Source: Tilletia caries
Lineage: Eukaryota > Basidiomycota > Exobasidiomycetes > Tilletiales > Tilletiaceae
Length of the DNA: 64,000 bases
Assembly (NCBI GenBank): GCA_032718865.1
Contig: JALUTQ010000040.1
Location: 1,240,001 to 1,304,000, forward strand
Direction: 5' to 3'
Shown: positions 47,751-58,157 of the stretch, piece after piece
How positions within the stretch are numbered: position 1 is the first letter of the stretch
Layout of the letters: each line of letters opens with the position of its first letter
Translations under genes and position numbers: made by a program
The notes under the pieces: generated by a model
The model's database searches: none
What the model saw: the letters and a program-made list of their open reading frames with translations, nothing else
What the model was told of the DNA's origin: nothing

Positions 47751-50061
47751 CTACTCGGTACGCGCCCTCCGAATGCGAATGGGGACTTGGGCCCCCTTCT
47801 TCTCCTGTCCTACGACGATGGGCCGAGCGACGATGCCGTGCAAGACTGCGAGCAGAATGACACTGTCAACGGACCTGCTACACACGCGGCTTTTCGTCTC
47901 CTGCGCGCAACAAGTGTCAACGGGAACCGACAAAACTCACAGTCAAATTCCGGAGACTTGCCATCTTCGAGCGGCAAGAACTCGAATTCGCTCAGCACGG
48001 TCGCGAGGCCTAGCTTCAGTTCGAGAGTGGCGACTCGTTGACCGATGCAGTTCGTTGGACCGAGTCCGAAGGACATCAGGGAGGACCAGACGGCTTTGAT
48101 GTCGGGCTGGGACGCGAGCCCGCCGCTGTAGTGTTCGTGGTCTTCCGCGAGCCATCTGAAGAGAGGGAAGAGAGAAGAGGGGAAGGGAGAGAAGCGAGAG
48201 TGGAGTGAGAGGCGTCAGAACACTTTGAGATCTCAACACCCTTTGAATCCAGACACGTACCGTTCCGGTCGGAACTCGTACCCATCCGGGCCCCACGTCT
48301 CAACATCACAGTTCATGTAATGCAACGGGAACGTAATCTGGACGCCCTTCTTGACCACAATCTCGCTCTTCTCCACCCCATTGAGCACCACCGGTCGACC
48401 AAGATGCAGCACTTCGTCCCGAGCCGCAGTCCGCATCAGGTATCGGACCGGCGCGTGCAGCCGGAGTGTCTCGCGTACCACGGCGTCCAGGTAAGGCAGG
48501 GAGTCTAGATCTTGGGCTGAGGTGCGCCATTCGGAGGCAGAGGCTGCGAGGAGCTCCTGGCGCAGTCGTTTTTGCACCACGAGCCCGTGGCCTGGTTGAG
48601 TCAAGGCCATGGAAGTCCAGGAAAGAGAGGACGTGGAGGTCTCGTGTCCTGCAAAGAGGAACGTCCTTCGGTGGTTCAAGAACAAGATTTAGTACGTTGT
48701 AGTTGCTGGTAAAGCGACACCTTCCGGAAGTCACTCACGGTATCATGTCCATCAGCTCTTCATCTGAGAGCCGTTGTTGAGGCTTCAGTTCGGCACTCAT
48801 ATTCGCCTTGACCATGAGCGAAAGCAAATCATTGCCCTCCTCTCGCATGCTTGCTTCCTTCTCCCCGTCCTTGCCCGCATACTGCGCCTTGGCCCGCTCA
48901 ACCAGCTCGCGTCCAATATCCGCTATCGTCACTTTGGCTTGATCCAGCTTGACTTGTTCGCGCACTCCTATCAGCCGGCCGAGCTGCTCGAAGCGTGGAC
49001 CGAGACGGTGGCGGAAACCTGCGTAGCGGGAGCCGGTGGACATACACTTCAAGATGGAGCTATAGGCGTCCTCGAGGGTCGTGGAGGCGTCCGGATCGAG
49101 AAGCGCGTTGAGCTCATACCCGCTGAAGGATCCAATGTGAAGAAGCGCGTGTGAGAGAGGGAGCAAGAAAAACCAAAGCTCAGACGTCACCAGACTCACA
49201 AGCCGACCTTGGCGATAACATCGAGCGCCAGCTTGTTCCATCTCTCCACGATGTTGATGGCTACTTCACCGGACGGCGCGCTGTCTACCTCCTGTCCCAG
49301 TCGCTTGACGAGCAGTTCACATTTCTCCCGGCTGACGTTGATAAAGATTCCCGGAGGGTTGGCAACGTGTAAGAGTCAGAATTCGCGAGATGAAACGATG
49401 AAGCCGCGTGAATCGGTCGCAACTCACATGTCTGCCGACATTGCATAGACGGCCTCTTTGGTGAACGCAGGCTGAATCGCAAATGAACCCTGATGACCGA
49501 GTGTCAGCTTGCGGTCCAGATCGCAAAAGTTCGTGACCATCGACGGCGCATGCTCACAAAGGCCACTTTGCGCTGTCGGCGATGAACTGTCGGTTAGAAA
49601 TCCAGGAGGTCAGCGACATGGAGGGTCTGGTGCAATCTTCCTCAGCAGCACATACCTGAACCTTCTTCCCCGAGTAGGCCCCGTCCGACAAACCTCCTGA
49701 CCAGATGGATGTTCGCGAACGGCTTGGGCCAGGGAGACTTCAATAGGACTTGTGTCACTGCCGCGTAGTCTGCGACGACTATGACTGGCTGTCGACCGAC
49801 GTGGACCATTCCAAAGACACGGCCATATTGCCGGATGGAGTCGTGAATAGCCTGTACGGTCCTACCTGTAAGAGGAGGTCGGTCTGGGTAGGAGCCGAGG
49901 AACCAGTGTCGGACACCTGGGCCTGGGTAGGAGGCGATTTTGGAAGGTGCGACGGCTGCCTTGTAGACTGCGACGATAAAGGGAACGAGGAGGAAGAGGG
50001 TACCGAGAAGGAGGAAGAGGGACCAGCCTGTGATGTGGGGAAGAGTCAGCTCAAACTGCAT
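47751..50061 (-). CDS. Cytochrome P450 monooxygenase, membrane-anchored
   Basis: Eight exons: 50061-49656, 49586-49558, 49471-49428, 49331-49200, 49122-48739, 48665-48261, 48155-47941, 47845-47751; 569 aa. N-terminal membrane anchor (LFLLLGTLFLLVPFIVAVY), Pro-rich hinge, helix C HRRQRKVAFPAFT, I-helix FAGHETSTSS, ExxR as ETLR, PERF-like FRPERW, and the haem loop FGLGPTNCIGQR with the Cys ligand. The usual Arg two residues before the Cys (FxxGxRxC) is Thr here. The C-terminal VPIRIRRARTE is typical, which supports the last two exons. Endoplasmic-reticulum location is expected. The substrate cannot be predicted. No biosynthetic cluster partners are visible nearby. Confidence 0.9.
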
Positions 50062-51152
50062 GGCTGCAGAATTCTGAAAGTAAGGGTTAATGTGGAAGAC
50101 CTGAGGGAAGATTGGGGCGAGGGTGAATGGGAGAAGATCAGCTGGACTTCATTGCGTGCAGGGGCCCCTTTATACGATTCCGGTGACCGATGTTATGAGG
50201 CGAAGGCCGCAAGCTCGGAAAGTCGGGCACGGCAGCGCGGAAGACCCCAGAACGACACAGAATGACAGAAGAGGATCTCAGAAGAGTTATGTAGTCGCTC
50301 GTGATACATTATCTGTGTTTTCTGAGGGGGAGAAGGTTTCCGCGATTTCGAGCTAAGAAGAAAAGGCGGGACAAAGGCAACTCACCTGGAATAAGCTGTC
50401 AACGTGGCCGGGGTGTGACGAACAAACGATCACTCAATGTCCCTCACCTCCTCAAGTGAATCGCAGCCGGCGCGGTGGAGAGGAGAAGGCCAGATTCGCG
50501 ACGGGGGCGTTAGGGGATGCGACGGACCATGACCTCGATGCTGGTTGGCGTCCTTGCGGTCGACTGGACTTTGTGCTTCATTCCCTCGAACGGGCAGTCC
50601 CGTTTTCGAACCTGGTTCCACGCTAAAACCGCCGCTTTGGAACGGCTGATGCCTTCGCCCTTCCTTCACCCCTCCCACTCAGTCCTTACCACTTCCTCGC
50701 CAGGCAGCCCGCAAACGCAAGAAGAGATCCTGGACGTGATGCTGATTTTTCTGCATCTACTGTCGGGTTTTGAGCTGTGGTTTGTACCGTGGTTGCTGAG
50801 ATGAGGTCAGGCGTGGACACGTCACAGTCAACATCCCTCTTATTATCGCCTCCCTTGCGTCTTCTGCCTCAGAAGCTGGTCAAGTCCATGTCAACTTGAG
50901 AAGCTCTCAATGGACGGCACCAGAAAGTGGACGAGATGCGCTCAGAAAAATACGCTGAGTGCAGCACAGGTGATCTGGGGAGCTCAATCACTGATGTATT
51001 GAGTCGAGGTGGTGGGACGTTCGCGAGCTGGGATCCCGTCAACCTCTCTCTCTGTGGAGGTAGCCGCTAGCCAGCTGCACGCCGCATGGATTCGGAGCAT
51101 GCGCCTCTCTCTCCTCGACATCCTCACTCATCTCAAATCAAACGAGCCCGGC
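50062..51152. other. Divergent intergenic region between the P450 and the SUZ-domain gene
   Basis: No convincing gene. A 95-codon plus-strand frame at 50517-50804 (MRRTMTSMLVGVLAVDW...) has no family signal and no splice support. An alternative in-frame ATG for the next gene lies at 51099. Confidence 0.4.
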
Positions 51153-51864
51153 ATGGCAAGCACATCATACGCATCAGCTGTTGCGCGACGACTGGCCACA
51201 GTGCCGCCTTCCACCTCCAAGACGACAGCCCTGGACCATTGGGAGGACGACAACAGCGACGGCAAGGGCATCGTGTCCAGCAAAGAAGCGGAAGCTGGAG
51301 CAGGCGCAACACGTGGGATACAGGAACAGCGAGCGGCTGCTGAGATTGAGGACGAGTGGGGAAGCGGAGCAGGAGCGCGCACACCCTCGGCGGAACGAGC
51401 TGTGACAGTGGAGGAGTGGAATCGAGCGTGAGTAGGAATCAATTCATGTATGCGAGAATGCGCTCGTTTACCTGGCTGCCTCACACTTGTCCGTCCCCCT
51501 CCCCTCGTGCAGGAACAGCTCAGCGCCAAAGATCATGCTTGCGAGGAGGACGGCCGGCCCGGAAGGCTCGCCGGACGCATGGCACGGCAGCGCAAATCCC
51601 TACGCCGAGCTGGTGTCGAGCTCAGGCACCGGAACGTCCACAGTCCAGCATGCGATCCTCCACCCAACCACACCCCGCATCCTGCAAAGACCGGCGAAGT
51701 CAGCTGGGGGCGCTGGGGGTGGATCGCGTTCGCCTGCGCCGGTGAGCACGGAGGAACGGGCTCAGGCGCTGCGGGAAAGGGAGGAGAGATATCGACTGGC
51801 AAGGGAGCGCATTTTTGGCGCTGGGTCATCTACATCTACAGTCGCTCGCGGGAATGGACAATAG
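51153..51864 (+). CDS. SUZ-domain protein (SZRD1-like)
   Basis: Two exons: 51153-51427 and 51513-51864, 208 aa (226 if the upstream in-frame ATG at 51099 is used). The N-terminal part has a short conserved start (MASTSYASAVARRLATVPP) and an acidic middle with ALDHWEDDNSDGKG. Exon 2 begins with SAPKIMLARRTAGP, later has TTPRILQRP, and ends with EERAQALREREERYRLARERIFG. The order of an IMLARR-type basic motif, ILQRP and YxxARERIFG is the SUZ RNA-binding domain. Proteins of this type bind RNA in mRNA regulation. The downstream neighbour VPS29 is convergent, with stops 194 bp apart. Confidence 0.82.
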
Positions 51865-52058
51865 CAATCTGGGGCGGGGGGGTGCGATGGCGTTTCTGCT
51901 CTCGCCTCCGCATGGAACACACAGCTCTACACACTAGCCGCGATATGACAGGCAAAGATGATGGAGGTGACGGAAAAGTACATTCAGAGTTAAATCGATT
52001 GGTGAATTATCTACAGTTGTCCAAAGCACGAGAGACGCTGGCTGAACGCTGAACCCAG

Positions 52059-53443
52059 CTATCGGCCACCAAACCGGTTTCCGCCAACGGCTACGCCTTC
52101 CTGACCGACCATCATGGCAGGCCCGCCTTGCGCAGGCCCCGCTGAACCGTCCTGAGTTTGGAGCGGCATCGGCTTGCGGTACTCGAGCTTGTCGACGCGA
52201 ACCTCCCCGTTGATCAGCTGGTACACGTAGGTGACAACGAGAGAGCCTTGAATGTCGAGTACTGTTCAGCGAGGAAGGGGGAGGGAGACAGGAGGAAGAG
52301 ATCAAATTCAGTGAGGCCCCATACGGAATAAAAGAGGTGAATACTGGCTCGGGATCACTCACATGCGAAGGATGGAACAGGCTCAGCTGCTTGGGGCGGA
52401 ACGAGAGCTTCACGAGCCACACGTTTCGCTGCTGCCTCCTTCTCAGCCTCAGTGTCCTTCGCTGGAACGGGAACCGGTGCGGACGCCTCAGCAGCATCGT
52501 CTGGCGCTGCAGCCTCGCCTTCCTTCGCCTCTGGTGCTGAGTCTGCTTGTTCTTCGGTCTTTTCTGCGTCTGTTGGATCTGATGGTGCTGCTGCTGCTGT
52601 TCCTGGTTCTGATGTCACTGCTGGGTCCGCTGCATCGGGAGCCTCCGCTGGTGCGCTGGCGTCCTCCTTGTCCACCACGGACGTGTCTGCCTCTTTTGAC
52701 CCCGTCTTGTCCTCTTCCCCACCATTCTCAGAAGCACTAGTCCCAGCAGCGCCTGCCTTCTCCTTCTCCTTGCCGGCGGCCTCAGCCCCATCCTTGGCTC
52801 CTTCCTTCTCCCGCTCCTCCTTCTCCCTCTTCGCCTTGAGGGCCGCTTCATCCACAATCGGCCAGACGCTACTCCATGCACCCGTCGCGCTTCCCGGGTT
52901 GACAAAAAAGCGACCCTCGACCTCGAACGCATCGAAGCGGTGCGTCCCGCCGCTGAGGAGGATGTCGACGTCCATGGCCCGTGCGAGCGCGGCGAGCGCG
53001 TCGGCGTCGCCTAGAGGGATCACTTGATGGCCATGCAGGACTCCGATGCGCAGCGGAGGGTGGTGAATGGTGATGGACTGCGGGAAGTGCGGGTTCTCGT
53101 CAAAGTCTCCCTTGACGACGTGGACGTCGCCTGCGATGGTGCGGAGGTAGTCGTACGTCTCCTTGTCGCAGACGTTGCCGGTGCAGATGATTTGTTGAAT
53201 CTTGCCAGGCACCTGATAATGAACATAGAGAGCTTAACGCCTGTACTACGAATGGAGAAGCAGCCCAAATCTCCTCTCACTCACGAGCAGCTTCTTGAAG
53301 CGTTGCGGGAGGTCGTGAGCCCGGAACGGCAGGTGAAGGTCGCCTGTTGCAGAGACGAAGAGAAGGACAGCATCAGCAAGCGGGTCACTTCGCACGCTCA
53401 GCTGACGACAGCGCACACACTCACCGATGACGAGGACGAGCAT
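52059..53443 (-). CDS. VPS29: Retromer subunit Vps29 with a large acidic/Lys-rich insertion
   Basis: Four exons: 53443-53425, 53343-53285, 53212-52363, 52261-52059; 376 aa. Metallophosphoesterase-fold scaffold of the endosomal retromer. Exon 1 gives MLVLVI, joined to [67 protein letters not shown] and [10 protein letters not shown], very close to Vps29 of other eukaryotes. The family is normally about 185-200 aa. Here about 150 residues rich in Lys, Glu, Ala and Ser are inserted (about 150-298) before the final strands ([19 protein letters not shown]). The usual SGHTH motif reads SGGTHRF. The C-terminus has a Gly/Met tail. Splice joins restore the canonical start exactly. Confidence 0.93.
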
Positions 53444-53799
53444 CGCTTCTGTTGTTGCGCTGAGGATCGAATGGATGATGGTGGTGGTCAGGCAGACCGT
53501 GCACGGCTCGGTGTTGCTCTCATGATTTCCTCTTTTCTGTCCGACTTTTCTTTGGCATATCCTCAACCTCTCTCAGATCTTCTCTTATGGTCAGGCATGT
53601 AGTACCCACCGCATCAAGGCTATCGAGCGTATAGACAGTGGATTGCAGTAGTGGAGTTATTGTCCAGTGAGCCGGGAAGAGAGGGGCGAAGATGCGAATC
53701 CTGGTAAAGAAGAGAGGAGATGTGACTTGCGGAACAATGCCAGGATCCAAACGGAGCAGGATGAGGAAGGTGTATAGCGAGATTACGAGCCGACTGTGC
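53444..53799. other. Intergenic upstream of VPS29, downstream of the GH16 gene
   Basis: 356 bp, no gene seen; promoter of VPS29 and 3' UTR of the minus-strand GH16 gene. Confidence 0.5.
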
Positions 53800-55401
53800 T
53801 CAGAGGAGGACGGCAATGGAAACTGCGAGTAGGAGCAGAGGAATAGCTACCAAAGCAACTGATGCTGCGTGCCAGGCGGCGCTCGTTCCGTTGCTGTTGC
53901 CAGTGCTGGTGCTGGTGCTGGTGCTGTTCCCGAGTCCCGATGAGGCAGCTGGAGACAGAGGCGAGGTGAAAACCCGCAGACTGTTGATTTGCCAGTATGC
54001 TGTTGAGTAGCTACTGCCGTTGAACTGCAAGGGAAAGGGTGCAGTTCTCCTGGTCAATTCTGCACAAACACCCGGCGGTAATGGAGTGGTAGCAAGACTT
54101 ACAGCAACCTGATCTGTAATGGCACCATATGTCGCAGCGCAATTTCCGCTCTCGTTCCACTGTTCTCCGGGTAAAAGGATGTTTAAGTATGGATGCAGTT
54201 ACCAGCACTGACGAGCATCTCCAGTACTCACCGTGTTCGCCGCCCAGTCGCCTGCGAGCGCGATATTAATCACGATGTTGTGCTTGTTGAAATAGGACGC
54301 GCACGTATCCGCCACGTCAAAGTGCACAGCAGGCGTACCCCAGCCAGAAACCTGAACCGCCTGGGATCCTGACTTCAAGTCAGAAGGTTCCGAGTTGGGC
54401 TCCCAGTACCAGACCGAAATGCCAGAACCGCCGGGGGACAAGTCGCGGACCATGGCAAAGGTGCCGCCTCCGTCTTTGTTGAGGGGTGCGCCCCAGGTCG
54501 GTGGGTTAGTGCCCATCTGCACGCGGCAGCCCGTGTTCTCGGCCGTTTTGCCGCTGCAGTCGGTGTACTGCACCGTTGAGGATGAGAGCTGACTAGAGAT
54601 TTTCGAAGGGATCGTGCAGCCGGGGTTGGTGTGGAGAGAGGCCAGGTTGCCTGGGAATTGATCGTTTGCCTGCAAATAGGGATGATTGACATCAGCAACC
54701 CCGTCTACAAGGAAGGAGATCGACATTACCAGTCTCACGTTTTCTATAATGTCAATCTCTCCTCCGATGGGCCAGCTGTCCGTGTCATAATCGGTCGTGA
54801 CCTGCGGGAATGAGGCAAAAGGTGAGCTCCTTCTAGGGGGACACTGACGCAATGAACGGCCGGGGGCACTGTCGACGTACCGTCCAGAATGCAGGCCAGA
54901 CTGAGCATCCATATGGCACGTGCGACGCATTCAACACGTAGACGCCGTCTGACCATTGGTCCTTCGAAGTGATTCGGACACTGCCTCGGCCTTCAAGTGC
55001 CTTAGGGGTGGTGTCGACGCGCAGATAGAGTGAACCATCACGGACCTCGGTCAGGTTGGCTGCGGTGGCGGTGCTCTGAGAGAGATAGCTTTGGAGGGAA
55101 AGAGGTAATGGATGTCAATGACAGACGCTCATTCTAATAACTTGAGGCTTGCTCACTTTATGAGTCCATGTGCTGCATAATGATTGAAGAGGATTGTAAG
55201 CACTGAGTACTGAGTTCAGAAACAATGCCTTCGAGAAATAGACTCACTTGGGTCAGGCTTTGTGTACCACTCAAAGTCGGAGAGGAAGTCATTTGGGTTG
55301 TAAGTCTTGTTGAGCGAGAAGGACGAGATGACAGCCGCAGTTTCTTGTGCGACGAACGCAGCGGTGGCCACAACGAGTGCGGAGGAAGAGGCGAGCTTCA
55401 T
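53800..55401 (-). CDS. Secreted, GPI-anchored glycoside hydrolase family 16 enzyme
   Basis: Seven exons: 55401-55248, 55172-55157 (16 nt), 55088-54881, 54801-54739, 54669-54232, 54159-54103, 54024-53800; 386 aa. Signal peptide about 1-22. Catalytic ExDxxE is seen as GGEIDIIEN (E141, D143, E146), preceded by VWPAFWT and followed by FPGNLASLHTNPGC: the form of GH16 seen in fungal endo-1,3(4)-beta-glucanase-like enzymes. AYWQINSLRVF closes the jelly-roll. The C-terminus has a Ser/Thr/Gly linker (NSTSTSTSTGNSNGTS) and a hydrophobic tail (ALVAIPLLLLAVSIAVLL) typical of GPI attachment, so a role in glucan modification at the wall is likely. The last intron (54025-54102) is the least certain. Confidence 0.88.
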
Positions 55402-56075
55402 GTTGCTGGATACTGTGACTGTCCTAGAGGAAAGAAACCAATGATGGGAACGAAGAGACGATCAGCGGAGGGATGGAGAAGGGGGGGAGGGAGGAAGCAG
55501 GAGGAGAGTGAGCTGGCCGTGATCCTTTGCTTTTGGCTTTTAACGGCATGCCAAGGTGAGACATATCTGCTGATCTTTATTTTCCGTTTCCTGCCTCTGT
55601 GTGCTCCGTCCCGCGGCCCGCCTCGGCTTGCGACCTGCCTTGTTCCGCCCATGCCTTGGCTGCAGGAGAAAGGGAGCGCGGCGGTTGGTGTGCGCGTCAA
55701 GTTGTCCATTTTTGGAAGCCGTTTGGCAATTTTGTGGCGCAAAAACCTGAGAGCCATGTTTCAGATCGGTCAACCACGTGAGCGCGTCGAGCAAAGAGCT
55801 GACTCATCAGTCTTGCCACTGACGATGACCTCACCCATTTCATGGGGTCGTTGCTTCTCGCTGCTGCTTCAACCTCGAAGCTGAACCTCTTCCTTCTCGT
55901 TGATGCATTGATGAGATCGCTGTGTTCTCCTTTTTCTGCAATTCTGGCTTACTCTTCATCAGCAGTCCGTCTTTCTGGTATCTCATTTCGACCGACTCTT
56001 CGCCTCGCTGCCTTGCCTCAGCGCCAACTCCCAAGCCAACTCCAACAAGTTTCTCTTCATACATCGGTCACAGTC
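55402..56075. promoter_or_regulatory. Divergent region between the GH16 gene and the DNA glycosylase gene
   Basis: 674 bp between start codons. CT-rich leader near 55920-56060. An in-frame upstream extension of the glycosylase frame exists to about 55842 but looks like leader sequence. No other gene seen. Confidence 0.5.
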
Positions 56076-57884
56076 ATGGAGGCCACCCGTCGCTCGTCCC
56101 GGAAGAGGACCGCAGAGGACATCTTGCCAACGCCATCGCCATCGCCCACCAAGCCTCAGACACGCAAGCGGCAGTCGCGTTCGGCTGGCACGGACGACAC
56201 CAAGGTCAAGCAAGAGTCAACTTCGACTTCAGAAAGGAAGCCCAAGAAGGCCAAGGTCGAATCTACGAACTCGCCAAAGTCCGAGCCGTCAGTCAGTCCC
56301 TCCAAGCCAAAATCGACAGCGGCCCTCGCAGATCGCAAGCTCGCTGCTCTCCGAACGTCCCTTCAGCAAGGGCCCTTTCCGGACTGGCCTCTTCCGACTT
56401 CAGAAGACGCAGAACGAGTTGCCTGGATTCTTGGTGACTTTCACGGCTTTTCACGACCGGCGGGAGGATCTGGTGCCGATGGACTGCCCAAATTCGTCAA
56501 GCGAGAGGACAAAATCAAGCGTGAGCAAGAGAAAGGAGAACGATACGGAGGCTGTGGAGATGTGCCCAACGTCCTGTAAGTCTTCTCCTGCACGTTCCTC
56601 ACTGAGCCGCTCGACAGAATTTCTCACACGAAACCTTGACAATCTCAGAGATGCGACTGTACGGACCATCCTCAGTTGCAACACTAGCAGTCGGAACTCT
56701 ACAGCCGCGCATCGGTCTCTCGTCGAACGTTATGGAAAGCACAACTGGCAAGCCGTCCTCGATGCACCGTACGAGGAAGTCGTCGAGACACTCCGACACG
56801 GTGGTTTGGCCAACACGAAAGCGCGTACAATCCAAAATGTAAGCGTGCATTATTCTCTCCTTTCTCTTGTCGTAATGCTGACCCGCGTACAATGACTTCC
56901 GTGCTCTCCCTTGGGCTGTGTTCAATCGACTTTGAAGCTTCTACGAGACACTAAGGAGCGATATGGTGCTCTCTCCCTCGACCACCTGCACGACGCCCCT
57001 GATGCGGAGGTTATGGAACAGCTCGTCGCCTTCAAAGGTGAGTCCTGTCCGCTCGGCTGTCACGTTACGTTCCCAAACTTTCCTGACTTATCCTTCCTTC
57101 CACGACTCGATTTCCCCCAGGCGTCGGACCCAAAGTCGCCTCCTGCGTTCTCATGTTCTGCTGCGGATCAGTCGACTCGATGGCTGTAGACACCCACGTG
57201 TTCCGTCTTTGCAAAGCCCTCGGATGGGTTCCTGAGAAGGCAAATCGCGACCAGACCTTGTGAGCTTCAAGTCCAGCGTTCAGCGAAGAAGTTCTCCGGG
57301 AAACATGAAAGCTGAATGGAGATCCCTTTTTCAAACGAGCGCAGCTATCATCTGCACGAGCGGGTGCCCAAGGAGTACAAATACCCGCTACATGTCCTCC
57401 TCATCCGCGTGCGTCCTCATTCAGCATTAATCCACTGCTTCCTGTCTGATTTCGCGAGCTGATTCTTTTTCTCCACATTCTGCGCACTCCAATCTTCCCA
57501 ACAGCACGGACGCACCTGCAACAACTGCTCTGCATCCGGCTTCGCCACCATCAAAGAGGAAGCCAAGGACGAAGGGACGGAGCTTAAAGTCAAAGTTGAG
57601 GATCTCGAGGCGGAGGATGAAGACGAGGAAGTGCGCAAGGCTGCGGAGGAGGAGAAGAAGGGCAAAGTGAGTTTCCAGGTCCAAGAAAAGGACAAGGTCA
57701 TCCATGATTTCTAGTGCCTTTACGACTCTTTCACTTTTGGATCCCATCATGCTAACTTTGTTCTCGCACTGTTCAACAGGCAAACCGACCTTGCCCCCTG
57801 CGCGAAGCTGGCTTGTTCGGTCGGAAAGTCACCGCCCAGATGAAGAAAGAGCACGCTGAGAAAGATTCGGTCAAGACGGAATGA
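56076..57884 (+). CDS. Endonuclease III-like HhH-GPD DNA glycosylase
   Basis: Seven exons: 56076-56575, 56649-56838, 56938-57037, 57121-57259, 57345-57408, 57505-57666, 57780-57884; 419 aa. The N-terminal 90 residues are basic and Ser-rich with nuclear-localisation-like KRKPKK stretches. The catalytic domain begins with NVLDATVRTILSCNTSSRN. The helix-hairpin-helix loop FKGVGPK contains the catalytic-type Lys (K268), and the conserved Asp is in AVDTHVFR (D287). It should remove damaged bases in nuclear base-excision repair. The iron-sulphur cluster region is unusual: HGRTCNNC, then about 60 mostly acidic residues, then CPLREAG, giving only three of the four expected cysteines. Exon joins keep the frame throughout. 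Confidence 0.85.
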
Positions 57885-58157
57885 AGCAACAAGTCGAGTT
57901 TATCGTCGTAATGTAATAGGAGCAAAGAGCATTTTTGCATTGTCGTTCCGGTGCGGAAATTCGAGCATAAAGATAGTGAGGACGAGGCAAAGGATAGTTC
58001 AGAGTGAAACGATAAGTCGTAAGGAGTGAAACGATAAGTCGTAAGGCATCTGGATGTATGCTGGATGATGCTGTGGTGAGAGCAACATCGGCAGATGCAG
58101 TCAAATTCTAGAGAGAACGCGTTGAAAGCCCTTGGAGCAGTCGCACCGGGAACGCAT

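Noticed and set aside
50517..50804. Small gene between the P450 and the SUZ gene
   Set aside because: No recognisable features, and it sits in a divergent promoter region; the frame is expected by chance in GC-rich DNA.
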